DNA from: Isoetes taiwanensis
Taxonomy: Eukaryota > Streptophyta > Lycopodiopsida > Isoetales > Isoetaceae
Reading direction: 5' to 3'
Length of the DNA: 64,000 nt
NCBI GenBank assembly: GCA_021234155.1
Contig: JAJEKV010000021.1
Location: 11,339,523-11,403,522, forward strand
Below the pieces are notes generated by a model. That model searched no databases, was not told the DNA's origin, and saw nothing but the letters and a program-made list of their open reading frames with translations. The translations under genes and the position numbers were made by a program. Each line of letters opens with the position of its first letter. The first letter of the stretch is position 1. Below, one piece after another: positions 13,279 to 25,561 of this stretch.

Positions 13279-14552
13279 TGCAAGTATGATTAGATGAGCA
13301 TAGCCTGTCTAATTAAGGATCGTGGGAACGTTGGTGAGGTGAAACCCATCACTGGTATGGGACGGTAATGGATGTAGCCAACAGTCCGACGGCCTAGGTT
13401 CTTGTGATGCTTGCAGTTTCTCTCCTGTATTGGATCCACCAGCGTGGGGATTCTAGACGACGTACTGTTTAGATATGGCAGGGTGTATCTGCTTGGCAGA
13501 TGCTATGGTGCGTGTGGTGGATTCCATATGTGTGTACTTGCAGTTCGTCAGTCATTGGTTCGTATTGACACTACTGGATAACTCTTGTGCATGTTACTAA
13601 TACGTGGAAGCTTGTGCAGGTTGTTTGATAGCTGGCGGAGCATACGTGTGTGTTGGTTATCCTTTGTGTCATCTTGTTATCTGTATACGTGGCTTTCATG
13701 TATATAGCCTCGTGGGAGGCAGTACTTGTTCTGTGTACTCTGACGGTTTGATGTGAATACAATTTGAAATTTTTGGTACTAAAATTTTGGTTTGTAACAA
13801 GATATAGTCGAATGTGTCATGCATTGGCTGTAAACCTGTATAAATGCAGCAAATAAGTCCTTTGACATCTTCTTGCTCGGGTGATATTGTAATGGACAAA
13901 TGGCGTGCATGCTATACTCATCTCTCAACCACAAGCTCAACACAAATACTGATTGCCCCCAGAGCTCTTCCGAGCATCTTCATAGCCAGCTAAACCTAGC
14001 CCTAAAGGGATAGGCCCATATATGGTCTAGCCTCTAAGGGCTAGATTCCACCTGCGGCAATGGAAAAACATTAATATCCACCCTCTATTTTTTAGCTCAT
14101 ACAACTGGTGATTCCATCAATTGAAAGTGCCAGTTAGCAAAATCTCTGTACGACATAGATCTAAGGCGCTACTAAATACCATGGAGATTGAGCTATAACG
14201 TTACTAGTTATCCATTTTAAAAAGGTTGAGGGCATATGCTGCCATTTAAGTGGAGAGTCTGGAAGTTGTGTTGCAGTGCTCCAAAGTGTGGAAGTTGAGC
14301 TGCACCTTCGAGAGTGTCTTAGTTTTGAACTTAGCGTTTGAAAGTTGAGCTGCAACCTTTCAGAATGTAGTACTTTTGAAGTTAGCTATGACGTTCTACG
14401 CTATATGTATAAATACTATGACATGTCACCAGGTATGTTTGGGCTATAATGGGGGTTATGGGCTAATATTAAAAGTGGTTTATGTTAGCTATACTAAATA
14501 ATCATAGATTAGTTAACCTAATTGACCTAATTATGCTAATTAATAATATTAA
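13279..14552 (+). mobile_element. Gypsy LTR, second segment, then unassigned DNA
   Basis: This should continue the LTR split by T1. A TATA-like GTATAAATGCAG lies near 13,836 and short CTAAAGGG/CTAAGGG repeats near 14,000-14,035. At 14,260-14,370 the motif GAAGTTGAGCTGCA and variants repeat about three times. No gene is seen. The LTR end and flanking target duplication could not be fixed. Confidence 0.4.
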
Positions 14553-16448
14553 TGTGACGCTCCCTACAAAATATACGGCACCCGGCCGTACACTCCATAG
14601 GAAATCCCCCATCGGGTCCTTCGACCGCACGGGCCCTTCGTCTATTCCGCACTCCAGGGTATCCCTAGTGCGGAAAGGGGACACGAAGGTGTCTTGCGCG
14701 TCCTTCCCCTATGGACTCCTATCACAGCGGAAGCATAAACAACGTCAGAACAAGCAATAACAATACATCGAACTACCTCGAAGGGTAGCACATCCATACA
14801 TCCCTAGATACAATAGAGATAACATATGCCATAAAACATGAGAGCTCCTACCCAATGCTCGGACACATGGGGAGGTAGGCTGATGGCTAGGCCTTAGATA
14901 GAGCAGACCGAGTCATAACAATGGCGGGGCTGGCTCGAGACAATGGCTAGGGTTGACCACTCTATCTGCCCCTCCTTGCATACTTTGCAGATGGGCTAGA
15001 TCGGGCTCTGGCACAACTCTGGCCTTTCGGATATGCAATCTCATGGCATCACCCATCGAGACTACTCTGGGTTGCATCTGCCCGGTCCGTCGAGGCAGGA
15101 AGGGTTCTATCTCCCCTTCCTGGGGTCTAGAGGTTCCACGGGCGGCTAGAGAATCGTGGCGACATACGATTCTTCTCCGATATAACCCCCCAAAACAAGA
15201 GCCAGGCCGTCATCTGCAGCTCTTGAGAGGCAGAGCGGCACCATTGCCCCAGGAGGTGTCGGACCCATGCCCAGCCCACTCGAAGTGATCGGCCATAAGC
15301 CTAGCCCACTATGGGGTTCCTAATAGCCACGCTCAGCAGGGACCCTCCCTCCGTCTTGCCTCTAGCCCCGTTATGTAGTGCTGAGTCATACCATAGCTCC
15401 CATAACCCGGTGGGTTCCTATGCACAGGCCGCATAATAATAGGAACTAAATGGTCTAAACTAGGAGCATTTCTAAGTAATGGCTGCTAGGTCTCTACCCC
15501 CTTTCCCAATACAAGAGGAGCAAACATGATCAACCAATATCACATATACACATAACATAATCATAATATGAAGAACATCTAAAGCTAATCATACATATCT
15601 AACTTACAGTTAGGGTTCATTGATTAGGGTTCTAGGAAAGCTTTACTAGAGACATGAAATGCTAACTCATCTAGAGTCCTAACATCCAGATGATCTACAA
15701 AGAACTCCAATCCAAATACCTGCTCCCGAGGAACTCCCTCCTACTCCTGGAGTCTCCATGATCTTCGAGGTGGTCGAACTAGTGCTGCTCCAAGATTGTG
15801 CACACGCTCTGGGGGCTGCTATGCTAGGCTATGCCACGGCAAACGACTCTCAAAACGGAGTTTCGAGCGCGAAGAAGGTTCCCAGGGTGTTGGAGCGAGA
15901 AAAGAGGCCTAGGGTTAGGGTTTAGGCCTATATAGGTTAGGGTCCACATGTTATGCCACGTGGCTCCAATGGGATATGGCCGTGTGGTGGTTGCCCAATA
16001 GGATAAGGCCACGTGGAAGATGGCCTTATTCTAAGGGTATCGAAGTTATATAAATAACTTAGACATGCACTCTATGCCACTAATTAAGGGTATATAAGGC
16101 TACGAAGGGTACACGCACGTTATTGGGGGACACTTTTTTTGTCTGCGACACTGGGTGCTTGTGAGGTGCTTTACCTTTTTATATATGCATTTTCTCTCCC
16201 CTTATATTCGTCAAGAATAGGTTTTGACGGGCGCTTCCACAGCCCGCGCAAATTTGAGTTTTCCACCTCTCCGGATTTGGGAATTTGTTAGCCATGTCAT
16301 CAATCCGGTTGGTAGGAGCAGATCTCCCGCTTCTCAGTGGAGCTTTGTTGATGGAGTTGAATTTTGAAGATTTGAAACAGAGATCTTGGTTCTGTAGCAG
16401 TTTTTACGAAGTCTTCTTTATGCATGGAATTGTTTTGGTTTGGAGCCA

Positions 16449-18805
16449 ATGGATCTTGTTGAGAAATATGCAGCAGAATTTGAAGCAAGATTTGCTGGTC
16501 AAGATCGACAAGCCTTAGCTGCTGCATTTGGTCACAATGTAGAAATCCACATGCAAAATTTGCATGTTGAAACAGAAACTTCAGTTCCATTAGAGATCCA
16601 GAAGGATCCCTGCTCATTTGAAGCAGTCTCATTTCCAAATGAGAGTGCTGAAACACAACCTGATTCTACACCTTGTAAGGCTTCTTGCACGAAGACATGT
16701 TTTTGTATATCCCCTAATACAGCTTGCAGGAGAATCATGACAGAAAAGAGAAGACAACAGAGGATCAGGAAGAGAGAGAGGGATAAATTGGCCTTGGAAA
16801 GAGACAAACATACAAAGAGATTGAGCACTAGACATAAACAGAAAGTAGCAAAACAAATTGTGGACTGTATCAACACGGTATGTATGAATTTCCATTCTGA
16901 AGATAGACTAGATATTATTTCAAGGGCAGCAGAACATCTTCCTGAATTTAAATTGATTGGAAATAAAGCTTTGAATGTCTACAAACATGTTGTAGATAAT
17001 GTAAAGCAGACACTTGCCATCAATAAACTTGCTAGAAGCAAAGACATAAATCAAGCAAGAGCATCAACCATGATGATGGCTGTAAGTTCTTCTAGCAATC
17101 GTGCTGCTGTTGCAAAAGTACTGAATTTGAAAAGGAAGGCTATATATGCTGCTCTGGACAAAAGAAAGATTGCTGACTTTGGAGGACCGTGGTCAATGTT
17201 CAAGAGGAGAGCTAGAAATGATAGAATTTCTGATGCAGATCATGAGCAGATCTATAACTTTTGGATATCTGAGACAAGGGTGTCTCCTAATAAACGACAA
17301 GTTATCAGATTAAGAAGAAATCTTGATGGCAAGAGGATAGCAAGACCACAGAATTTGCATGCAATCCACTTCCTTGAAGAATCACAGGTACGTTTTGAGT
17401 TATGCTACAATTTTGAACATGTTCTAACCTAGTCAGGTTTGTCAATGCAGGTAATGTTCTATAAACGTTTCAAACGGCAATTTCCAAATATGAAAGTTGG
17501 AATAAGGTTATTTGAGGTATTGAAGCCAAAGTTCGTTAGACGGCTTAAAGAACGAGAGACATGTTGCTGCATCTACCACATGCGAGTTGAATCTGTAAGG
17601 CAAACAATCAATAAGGTAAGAAGAGATTCTAAATTTCACGGGGCTAGTTGCAGATGCAAATGCGCCATATGTGGCCCAGGACCAACATGTCAAGCACATA
17701 TGCACACTTTCAGCAGTGTGAGCGATATGTGGAGGTCTATGGTTTGTCGAAAAGATGATGCTACATTTTGGCACAAGCCAAAATGTTTGCAAATGGATTG
17801 CGGGGACTGTGGGCTGAAGGCTTTCCTCAAATGTCCAAGGGAGCAGAGTAAATTGAATAGATTGGATTGGAAGAACTTTGAAAAGGTATATTGGCTGAAT
17901 TTTGAACTTTGAATTGTTGCTGATTTTGCTGAATTGTTGCTGTTTTTTTGCTGAATTGTTGCTGAATATATTTCTTGTTGTGCATGTTGCAGGTGAAAGA
18001 GACTTACGTGAAGGAAGTGGGCAAAGATGGAAAGCCGATTGTGAATACAAAGGATGTTATGAAGCTGGTTTATAAGAATACATCAACACATGAATTCATG
18101 GTGCATGCATGAGATCTTTGTAATTAAGCGCTCATACCTCATAACTATGCGGCAAGATGGCAAGCTGATCAGTTCAAGGAGTGCTTACAAACTTTTCCAG
18201 AAGATACCATTGTCTCTGTGATTGACTTCGCAGAGAATTATACTTTTAAGATTCAACAGGAAATTCAAACACTGCACTGGCGAAATGATCAATGTTCTAT
18301 TCTAGTTCACATCACGTATAGGCATGCCATGAATGGGGAAGTTCCAAATATTAAGATCGGCGACCGCAAGTTGTTGAAGGAGACCCATTTCTACATGTCT
18401 GATGATCGAGAACATGATTCTCCATTTGTCCAGCATTGTCTCCAGATGCATCATGACTATTTGGCTGCTATAACTTACTCAAAGCATGTCTTTTGGTCTG
18501 ATGGTTGTGCGTCGCAGTTCAAGTCTTCTAGAGCATTTTATTATTTGGGAAGGTTTTTTGAGAAAAATGGAGTACAGATTGGCTGGAATTTCTTTGCCTC
18601 CTCGCATGGGAAGGGCGAGCACGACGGTGCAGGGGCTGTCATAAAAAGAATACTTACAAGTGAGATGCTAAAGAGGGATAGCACACCTCTTCGTAATGCG
18701 GAGGATGCGGTCAAGTTCTTGACATGGTATTTCACATCAAAGAAAGGCCTGCAAGATAAGAACATCATCCCAGATGCAAACAATAAGGCTTCTTTTTTTA
18801 CTTAA
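16449..18805 (+). pseudogene. T2 transposase (SHGKG-type DDE-like), nearly complete
   Basis: Probable cut-and-paste transposase. Exon 1 runs from ATG 16,449 to 17,387 (acidic N-terminus, Cys cluster, basic region, HTH-like RAAVAKVLNLKRKAIYAALDK near 17,100-17,160); intron 17,388-17,450; exon 2 17,451-17,885 (GIRLFEVLKP, ETCCC and CxxC pairs suggesting zinc binding); intron 17,886-17,992; exon 3 from 17,993. The catalytic-like part is at 18,218-18,805: VIDFAENYTF, HVFWSDGCASQFKSSR and SHGKGEHDGAGA, a D...D...H/D pattern shared with uncharacterised proteins in many eukaryotes. A stop near 18,112 separates exon 3 from this part. An upstream frame from about 16,294 is not clearly part of it. Superfamily not assigned. 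Confidence 0.7.
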
Positions 18806-19725
18806 ACAAAGACCAATTTCTTCATGTAAATAATGCTAATATGGTATGTCCGTTTGTAGGCACTTTTGGTTAATACAAAGTTGGGGAAGTGTGCAGAAAT
18901 TACGTTATGACTGTGGATACATTGAAGGGAACTACAAAGATACACACCATTAGACCAATTTGTCAAAAACAGACCCACTATGGTAGCTCACAAAGGATTG
19001 TCTTGCTTCATTTGTAGTTGTTGGAAGGGCTTATGGAATAAATGCTTACATTTGAAGAGGCCGAGGTTACACATATTCAGAATTGAAGCCATTTATCGTG
19101 GAGAATCACAATCCCATGCCACTCATGTGCAATATGAAGGTGACAACCAATGGAAAGCAACTTGTGGAAGTGGGTGATAATTTTGTCGAACGCCGAAGCA
19201 AAACAATGAAGAGAATGTAGAGTTTTGGATTATCAAGTGTAATTGAACCAAGACATGTTGTAGAAAATGCTTTTAGAGACGAATGGGGTTCAAAATTCAG
19301 GCGCACAAGAAGTTATCTTAACCGGCAAATATTACAAGTTTGTTGGTGAAAACAGTGTATGAGTTATTGAGTCACATGCCGACGTTTCATGCTATTCACA
19401 TCTTGTCGTTTGTGCAAAAGTAGAGTTAATACACGCTGTAGGTGAGCCATTAATGTATGAGTCAGCCATTGGGATCATAATGAGCACATAATAGATTGTT
19501 TGCCATTGCCCGAATCAAATGCCGGCAAGTAGTAAGACTAATACATCTTTGAAGGAAAAGAAGCAAAAGCAGATTTTGGATGCTGTCAGGAAGAAGGTAC
19601 AGGCCAGAAAGAAGAATTCAAAGCAGGCTATAGGAAAAACGAAGCCCGCTGCACGAAAAAGAAAGCCTTCAGGAAATTCAAAGGATAAGAAGATGCCAAA
19701 ACGAAGAAAAGGAAGATGTGAGTGA
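18806..19725 (+). pseudogene. T2 transposase C-terminal region
   Basis: In broken frames the sequence continues with a NFVERRSKTMKR segment near 19,170-19,210, RHVVEN.FRDEWGSKFRRTRSYL near 19,250-19,320, YYKFVGENSVYELLSHMPTFHAIHIL near 19,330-19,400 (aligning with the T1 C-terminal block), and a Lys/Arg-rich tail at 19,519-19,725 (KKVQARKK, ARKRKPSG, KRRKGR) that looks like a nuclear-localisation/DNA-binding tail. Confidence 0.5.
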
Positions 19726-19726
19726 A

Positions 19727-21890
19727 TGGAAGGGCTTGGAGTTATGAAGTTACTGTTTTTGTAGCAGAATTTTTGTGCCATGTGTTGTTCGCCAGAGCTT
19801 CCATTAGTGGCGAGCACATGGTGATGGAACGACCATTAGGATGCTTTGTATCAAATAGATTTCTTTCTAGATTCTTTGGAATGGGAAGCACCATTGGAGC
19901 ACCATTAGTTGCAGTGGTTGCACAACAGCAACGTGGTTGCACAACATGTTCTTGTTTATGATGCCAGCAGCCCTTCTGTTTATGGGTTGGTAGCAGAATT
20001 GCGGATCTCATAAGAATCTCAAAACATTGCTCTGGAGAAATGCATGGAAGCTTAAGTGTACAATGATCAATGAGAGGTTCATTTAAAGTTTAGCATTTTA
20101 AACCATTTATTGTCTTGATGTTTCTATGATTGTCCAAGGCCTCCCCCAAAGTCATACTAGGGCGAAAGCTTGCTCGCCATTGTTGAAATCATTTATCCTG
20201 AAAAAAAGAAGCGTAATGTAGAGAGAAATCATTTTTACAATTAATCTTTGAACCATTTTGTAATGCAATATTTCTTGAATAATGTCTTTATTGCTGGATC
20301 AACATTTGATCAGCTTTTGAGAAATTTGGTTGCTGGCTTTTATCTCATGCCAGCTTGTTTGACTCACCATTTGATAAAGTTTTCAAAGAAAAAGAAGTCT
20401 GGTTTTATTGGACTCCAGAATGATCTGCCAGCTACTTTTGCAGAGTATTTTTAAAGGGGTATACGAGGCATCAAAGTATTAAGGTAAGGTGGAGCTCTTC
20501 CCCCCAGATTTCTCTAGTGGAGTTCCAGTTCTCTAAGAAAGCAAAAATTACCAATTCAAGTCTACACTAAGATATGTGAAGTGGGATTTCAGTTTGAAAC
20601 TATTTGAGTATTGGCAATGCTTCTCATGGATACGTTTGACAATGATTGCCTTCCGTGACTTGTTAAGCAGTAACGTCATTTAATGCTGTTGGTTTTGATT
20701 AGGCATAATGTACCTTCTTTGGCTTGACATGTTGTGAAGTCCAAACGGGCACAAATGATGCAATATGAACTGGTTTGAGTTTTTTGAAACTTGGAATATG
20801 CAAGCTGCTTAAATTTGATCCAGTTTTGCATGTATGATTTTTGAACACACTCATAAAGGAAAATAAGCGTATTCAGAACAAAAAGTGAAGTAGAACGTGA
20901 TATAAAGTACGTTTTTTTGCATTTATCATATGACTTATGTTGGCAAAGAGAATTTTCATATGATTGATTTCGGCAGGCTTTATTAAGTCAAATGGTGAAA
21001 AAAGTATATGTGGCATGTTGGCTTGAAGATCTAATTTGGTATTTGTAGCAATATGTTGAAGGTTGAAGTACACTTAGTATGCCTTCGTGACAGCAGAAAT
21101 GTTGATTGCATGCCTATGGTGTTGCAAGGTTTTGTTGGTGTAGCCATCATATGCAAGGGTCTAAGTAATTTTGAGGGAGTAGATAATTGTGTGGACACCA
21201 TAACTCCATGGTTTTGTCACATGATGATGAGTCATGCTTTTCACCAATTAGTCTAATTCCAAAAGTGATAGTCTAATTCCATGAGTATCATTTAGCTTCG
21301 CTTAATCAAACTCCAGGTAATTTATAAAGTTCTACTAAGCATTATTGGTAATGAGAAGATAATAATCTGGTTGAGAGTTCTCATATGACACACATGGTAA
21401 AAAAGAAGGAAAAAGGGAACCATAAAAGTATATCTAATTGTGGTTCGCCATCGAGAATCTTAAATGCTTAGACATCAACCTGACTTCATACTTAGAGGAG
21501 TATTTCATAGAGGACTAATATTTCATATGGCGAGGAGTATTGCATAAAGGCTATAAATGTTTCTCTCAAGCGTTGGAAATACTTTGATGTCATCGATCGA
21601 CGTTAGCATCAAGTTTGCAAAAGAAACTCAAAAATGGATTCCAAAGAAAAACGTAACAAGTACAAGTACGTATCAAGTACACAAAAACAAGTAACATATT
21701 TATAACACCGGTTTTTACGTATACTTGATGTAACAAAACTGGCCGTCATGATATAATCGCCACAAAATTTCTCGTTTATCTAAAGCCACAAAATATCCGT
21801 CTATGTAATGCCACAAATTTTATGTCTATCTAATGCCAACAAACCGCCGCAAAGTAATGTCATCGCCGATTCTGTTTGAATCTTCTTCAG
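19727..21890. other. T2 spacer between convergent genes
   Basis: AT-rich DNA with no frame that shows a domain or splice-supported exon. It separates the 3' ends of the transposase and gene B. Nothing further recognised. Confidence 0.5.
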
Positions 21891-21899
21891 CCTATTTTG

Positions 21900-24494
21900 T
21901 GATCATGTTTTCCCTACCGGAGATTGAACTTCATTACGCTTTCGCTCGTTGTTGATGGTATAGCATTTGGAACACCTTCTTTTCAAAACCTACAGAGTTG
22001 AGATCAATAACCAAACCAACCAAGCCATTGAAGGCATTGCTTTCGGCATGCCCGGGAACCAAAGGTTTGTAATCCCCTCTGAATCCCAAGACTCACATTG
22101 TTGACTCGAATCAGAGTCTGCCAAATTAAACCATTTTAGAAGATATTACCATTTATTTGAACCAAGTAAAGGAACTCATAGATCTTACCTTTGGATTCAA
22201 GGTGTGTGTGGTGGCCTCCACTTCGACCGAAAGCATCTTCCTTCCACATGGCCTCCCACTTCATGGTTTGAGCATCTTCTTTCGACTGTGGGTTGTATCT
22301 TCATTCCGACAAATGGTTGCATCTACTTCGCCTTATCTTTAGCGTGCATGGAGCTTTATATTTTCCAAAGAGATCCAACAACCTCAAATGCATCCAATAG
22401 TATCGCAAAAAGTCGAAACATTCTTAGCGGATCCAACATTAGTATTTTTGTAAGATCCCAAATCCTTAGTTGATCCCGCTGAATTATCTACACAGTTTGT
22501 CCCTGCAATCTCGTTCTTCTTGGATGAGGAGGCCTTTTTCCTTGCATTCTTTGGTGGATTCTTGCATTCAAGTTTTCTCTTCCCACTCGTCTTCTTCGTG
22601 GGAACTTCGACTTGTATCCCTTCAAAGACATATCAAATGGTTACCATCTACTTCATTAATTGAACCTCTAATACAGAAATGCACACAATATATACCGATG
22701 AATAATCTCCACCTCGGGTCGCTCTAATAATTCTACACGCACATGCCTCCTAGTCAAGGTGGAAATAAGAAATCAAAAGCAAGCAAAGAAATAAATGGAA
22801 CTCACTTTTTTGATGGGCTTGCCATCGACCCTCGTAACTCTTCTTTTCACTTGCAATTTAGTGGATTTGATGTTCACAACTTCCACATTTTCCTCATATT
22901 CTCGATACAAAGAAGTGGGACCTATCAAATGGTTTATGGACATCTAATTCTAAATTGAAACTCAATTGCAAGAAATGAACAAAATAAACACCCGATTCAT
23001 TAATCTCCACCTCGGGGTCACGCTCTAATCTCTACAAAAAAAATGACTCTAAGTTAATATGAGAATAATAACTCAAAAGAAAGCAAAGAAAAAATTAAAC
23101 TCACTTTTTGATGGGCTTGTCATCGATCTTGTCAATCTTCTTTTCACTTGCAATTTAGTGGGTTTGTCGCTCACAACTTCTACATCTTCCCTCATCTGAA
23201 ATTGGATCGAGCCTTCGCTATTATCATCTTCCCCGCTTGCCATTGTCCGGTTTGAATTCAAGGTAGCCCAACTCTTGGTATAAATCAGCAGTGATCTTCT
23301 TTGCACACTATACAGCAATGCATGTTTTCAATGCATAGCTGAAAACAAAATAAGTGGAACTTATGTCCACAATGCAAACGCACTTGCAAGTCAAAATTCT
23401 TACTAAAAGCCAAGCTACATACTTCACAACCCAGATGCCCTATCTAATTGTGGTCCAAATACCCGCCAGTAGGGCCTAATTCTTCGACTCATGCAAGAAA
23501 GAATCCTTTAAATGTTTTAGGTTACATTTCCTAGTCTCCAAGTCTTCTAATGATTCTTTTGTCATTTCAAGAGACAACTTAATTTTTGTCGATATCATAC
23601 TTTCGAGAAGACCTATTATCAAGATCTTTTTCTCACAAAAAACAGCTTAGTAATGAAAGGCCATATGTATTCTCTTCTTGCTCCAACATCTTCAATGCAA
23701 TTGTCTCATCCGGGCATACCTCCTTCAAATCCCAAACTTAGTTCTAGTTTCAAGAATGAGTTTAGATAGAGTTGCTTGCCATACGATCATAACCAAATAA
23801 GTTCTCCATTGTTCTCGACCATCTGCATCTCCTTTGCTTTTAAATCTTGCTCCAAAGCTGACATCTCAGACTGCAAGTCATGCTGGTTAGTTTTCAAAGT
23901 ACAAATTGCAGCTGCTACATTACTTAACCCCAACTCCTCAATTGTAGTTCTTTTCTTGTTATTCCTTTTAGAGATTTGTAAACTGGCCCACGCAAATCTT
24001 GCCCAATCAAGCTTGTAGCTACCAGGGTTAGCAAGAGCCCTTTTAGTGTGTTGCCAAGCAAAACCCCTAGCAAAGATAGTCCCAGCTTCATTATTCTTCA
24101 ATCCAAATTGGTAAACCCTATGCACCAAATCCTGAAGCTCGTCATGGAATTCAGGTCTCACCTTATATAATTTGATTTTCATTCTTATCAATTCATTAGT
24201 CCACACAGTAAGGAAATCCGACATGGGACAGTCATCCCAAGATAGTGATGAAGGATCTCTACCTTCATTTGGCAAACCCCTGTACAAGTGAAACTCCAAC
24301 TCAGAGGTCGCAATCTTCATAGCCGCCGTCTGTGGGAAAGCCTTAGGGTTAACTCTGCCGGATACAGGGTTGCGCTTAAAATCAATGGAAAAAAAAAGAT
24401 TAAACCATACCTTTTCTGGACAAGACATTTCATGATTGCGCTGCAAAAGATCTAGGGGTTCAGTACCTTCCATCGGGTCCTCGCCGTTCATCAT
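21900..24494 (-). pseudogene. T2 gene B (helical domain plus coiled coil)
   Basis: The first exon is open for 235 codons, from ATG at 24,494 to about 23,790: an acidic start (MNGEDPMEGTEPL), a helical region (FLTVWTNELIRMKIKLYKV, FARGFAWQHTKRAL, DWARFAWASLQISKR) and a coiled coil (LKTNQHDLQSEMSALEQDL). Downstream minus-strand exon-like blocks are at about 23,290-23,100 (acidic, then VKRRLTRSMTSPSK), a tandem duplicate of that block at about 22,920-22,780, and a GLVIDLNSVGFEKKVFQML block near 22,030-21,980. Order and layout match T1 gene B. Function unknown; no HAD-like block was recognised in this copy. Confidence 0.5.
22705..23170 (-). repeat. Tandem duplication of a gene B exon (~300 bp period)
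   Basis: Segments near 22,705-22,880 and 23,003-23,170 share the CTCCACCTCGGG start, the AAAAG(C)AAGCAAAG stretch and the GATGGGCTTG(C/T)CATCGA block. The copy includes the exon with the basic Ser/Arg/Lys tail. Confidence 0.65.
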
Positions 24495-24774
24495 GGTGCT
24501 TGAACGATCGCCCTCGACAAATGTCGGAGTTTCGAAAATGGCAAATGGAGCGGGAAAGTAACAAGAAAGGGTTCATGGGGTTTGACGGGTAAAAGATTCC
24601 CTTAAAACTTCACAACTTCATTGAAAAAAAACTTAGGGGTGCGGTGCTGATGGGGTGCTTGACGGACGCGAAATTGCCCCCTAGTTTCGTGCGTACACCC
24701 ACGAAGGTAGACTTGTATAGTGACGGGCCCAGAAATATACGTATTTATGGCGTATATTTCCCTGGAACGTCACA

Positions 24775-24790
24775 TTCTCCCCCACTTAGG
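24775..24790 (-). other. Polypurine tract of the LTR A element
   Basis: On the minus strand CCTAAGTGGGGGAGAA immediately precedes the LTR start at 24,774. This fixes the orientation of the element as minus, with its internal region to the right. Confidence 0.7.
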
Positions 24791-25560
24791 ATAATGTTGT
24801 CCTCAGCATTAAGCTAAGGTGATGAACCTACACTAAACCTGCAAAACAACATAGACATACAACTTCGACTTTACTGAAATGATCAACTTCAATTAACATG
24901 TAATATAGGCTATATTTGTACCTATACAAAATTATATAGCCTTGACAAAGTTACTCATTATAGAAATTCAAAACATTATCACAATAGTTATTAGGGTTCA
25001 TAACTTACATCTAAATCATAACTCCCCATCTCCACATAATGCGCTCCTCATCTATGCTCCCCTTCCACTGGCCTGCACAAGTAGCACATTACGTTAGTTT
25101 AGTTAATAAGTTTGTGGTTTTAGGGGACCACCCCCCTAACTACCTCCTTCAGCCGAACTACTAGCTCAAGGTTACCCTACTACCTTGCACTCGATCAAGG
25201 CCCCATAAGGATTTGAGCTTAAGGATCATCTAAGATGATCCTATCATTGCCCATGATCAGGTGCTACCTTGTGCATGATCCCCTTGATCGAGTACACCTG
25301 CAGTGCCTCATGTTCCTGAGGGTTTAAGCTAGGGAACGTCTCACGATCCCATCATCGCACATGATCACTCATACCTCACCATGACCCCCCTATAGTTAGG
25401 TGCGCGTACCCTGCATCGTGGCATAGAGATCATCCAAATGATGGTCTCATCATCGCCCACTATGCGTCTCTTCCTCTCACATGACCCTCCTGGTCATGCA
25501 CACCCTTGGTGCGTGTTGGCGTAGAGAATGCCTTTGGAGCATATCTCATCATCGCCTTGC
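24791..25560. repeat. Retroelement-internal DNA and degenerate ~100-bp repeats
   Basis: 24,791-25,130 shows no coding frame. From about 25,200 to 25,560 a block with a variable GATC-rich part followed by (C)ATCAT(C/T)GCC recurs about four times (near 25,245, 25,350, 25,455 and 25,550), roughly every 100 bp. The last unit abuts exon 6 of C0, so C0 was truncated by, or recombined with, this repeat. Confidence 0.5.
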
Positions 25561-25561
25561 G

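Larger units (their letters stand above)
16126..24680. mobile_element. DNA transposon T2, related to T1, nested in LTR A
   Basis: T2 contains a plus-strand transposase (16,449 to about 19,725) and a converging minus-strand gene B (about 21,900-24,494), the same pair and arrangement as T1. The boundaries are approximate. The left end seems to start GGGGGACACTTTTTTT near 16,126 and the right end closes near 24,677-24,685 with a C-run preceded by AAATTG, giving imperfect inverted ends. No clean target duplication was found. The T1 terminal repeat is not present. Confidence 0.6.
14553..24774 (-). mobile_element. LTR A, reverse-strand LTR containing nested T2
   Basis: The ends are TGTGACGC at 14,553 and CGTCACA ending at 24,774, the TG...CA termini of an LTR. 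Outside 24,774 the minus strand reads AAGTGGGGGAGAA directly before the LTR, a polypurine tract, so the element is in minus orientation and this is its 3' LTR. The plus-strand portion 14,553-16,125 aligns along its length with LTR B at 48,950 (shared blocks around the GGAAGCRTAAAC and CCTCGAAGGGT segments). T2 occupies roughly 16,126-24,680. The segment 14,553-16,125 itself has no gene; frames of about 60-110 codons there are LTR sequence. Confidence 0.7.

Noticed and set aside
15905-15945. Telomere-like AGGGTTAGGGTTTAGG stretch
   Set aside because: Only two or three imperfect units inside LTR A; not an interstitial telomere array.
16126-24685. T1-type terminal inverted repeats on T2
   Set aside because: The GGGTA...GCTAGGGTG end of T1 was not found at either T2 boundary. 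The G-run/C-run ends are too imperfect to fix a target duplication, and TTGCCCCCTAG also occurs in LTR B, so part of the right end may be LTR.
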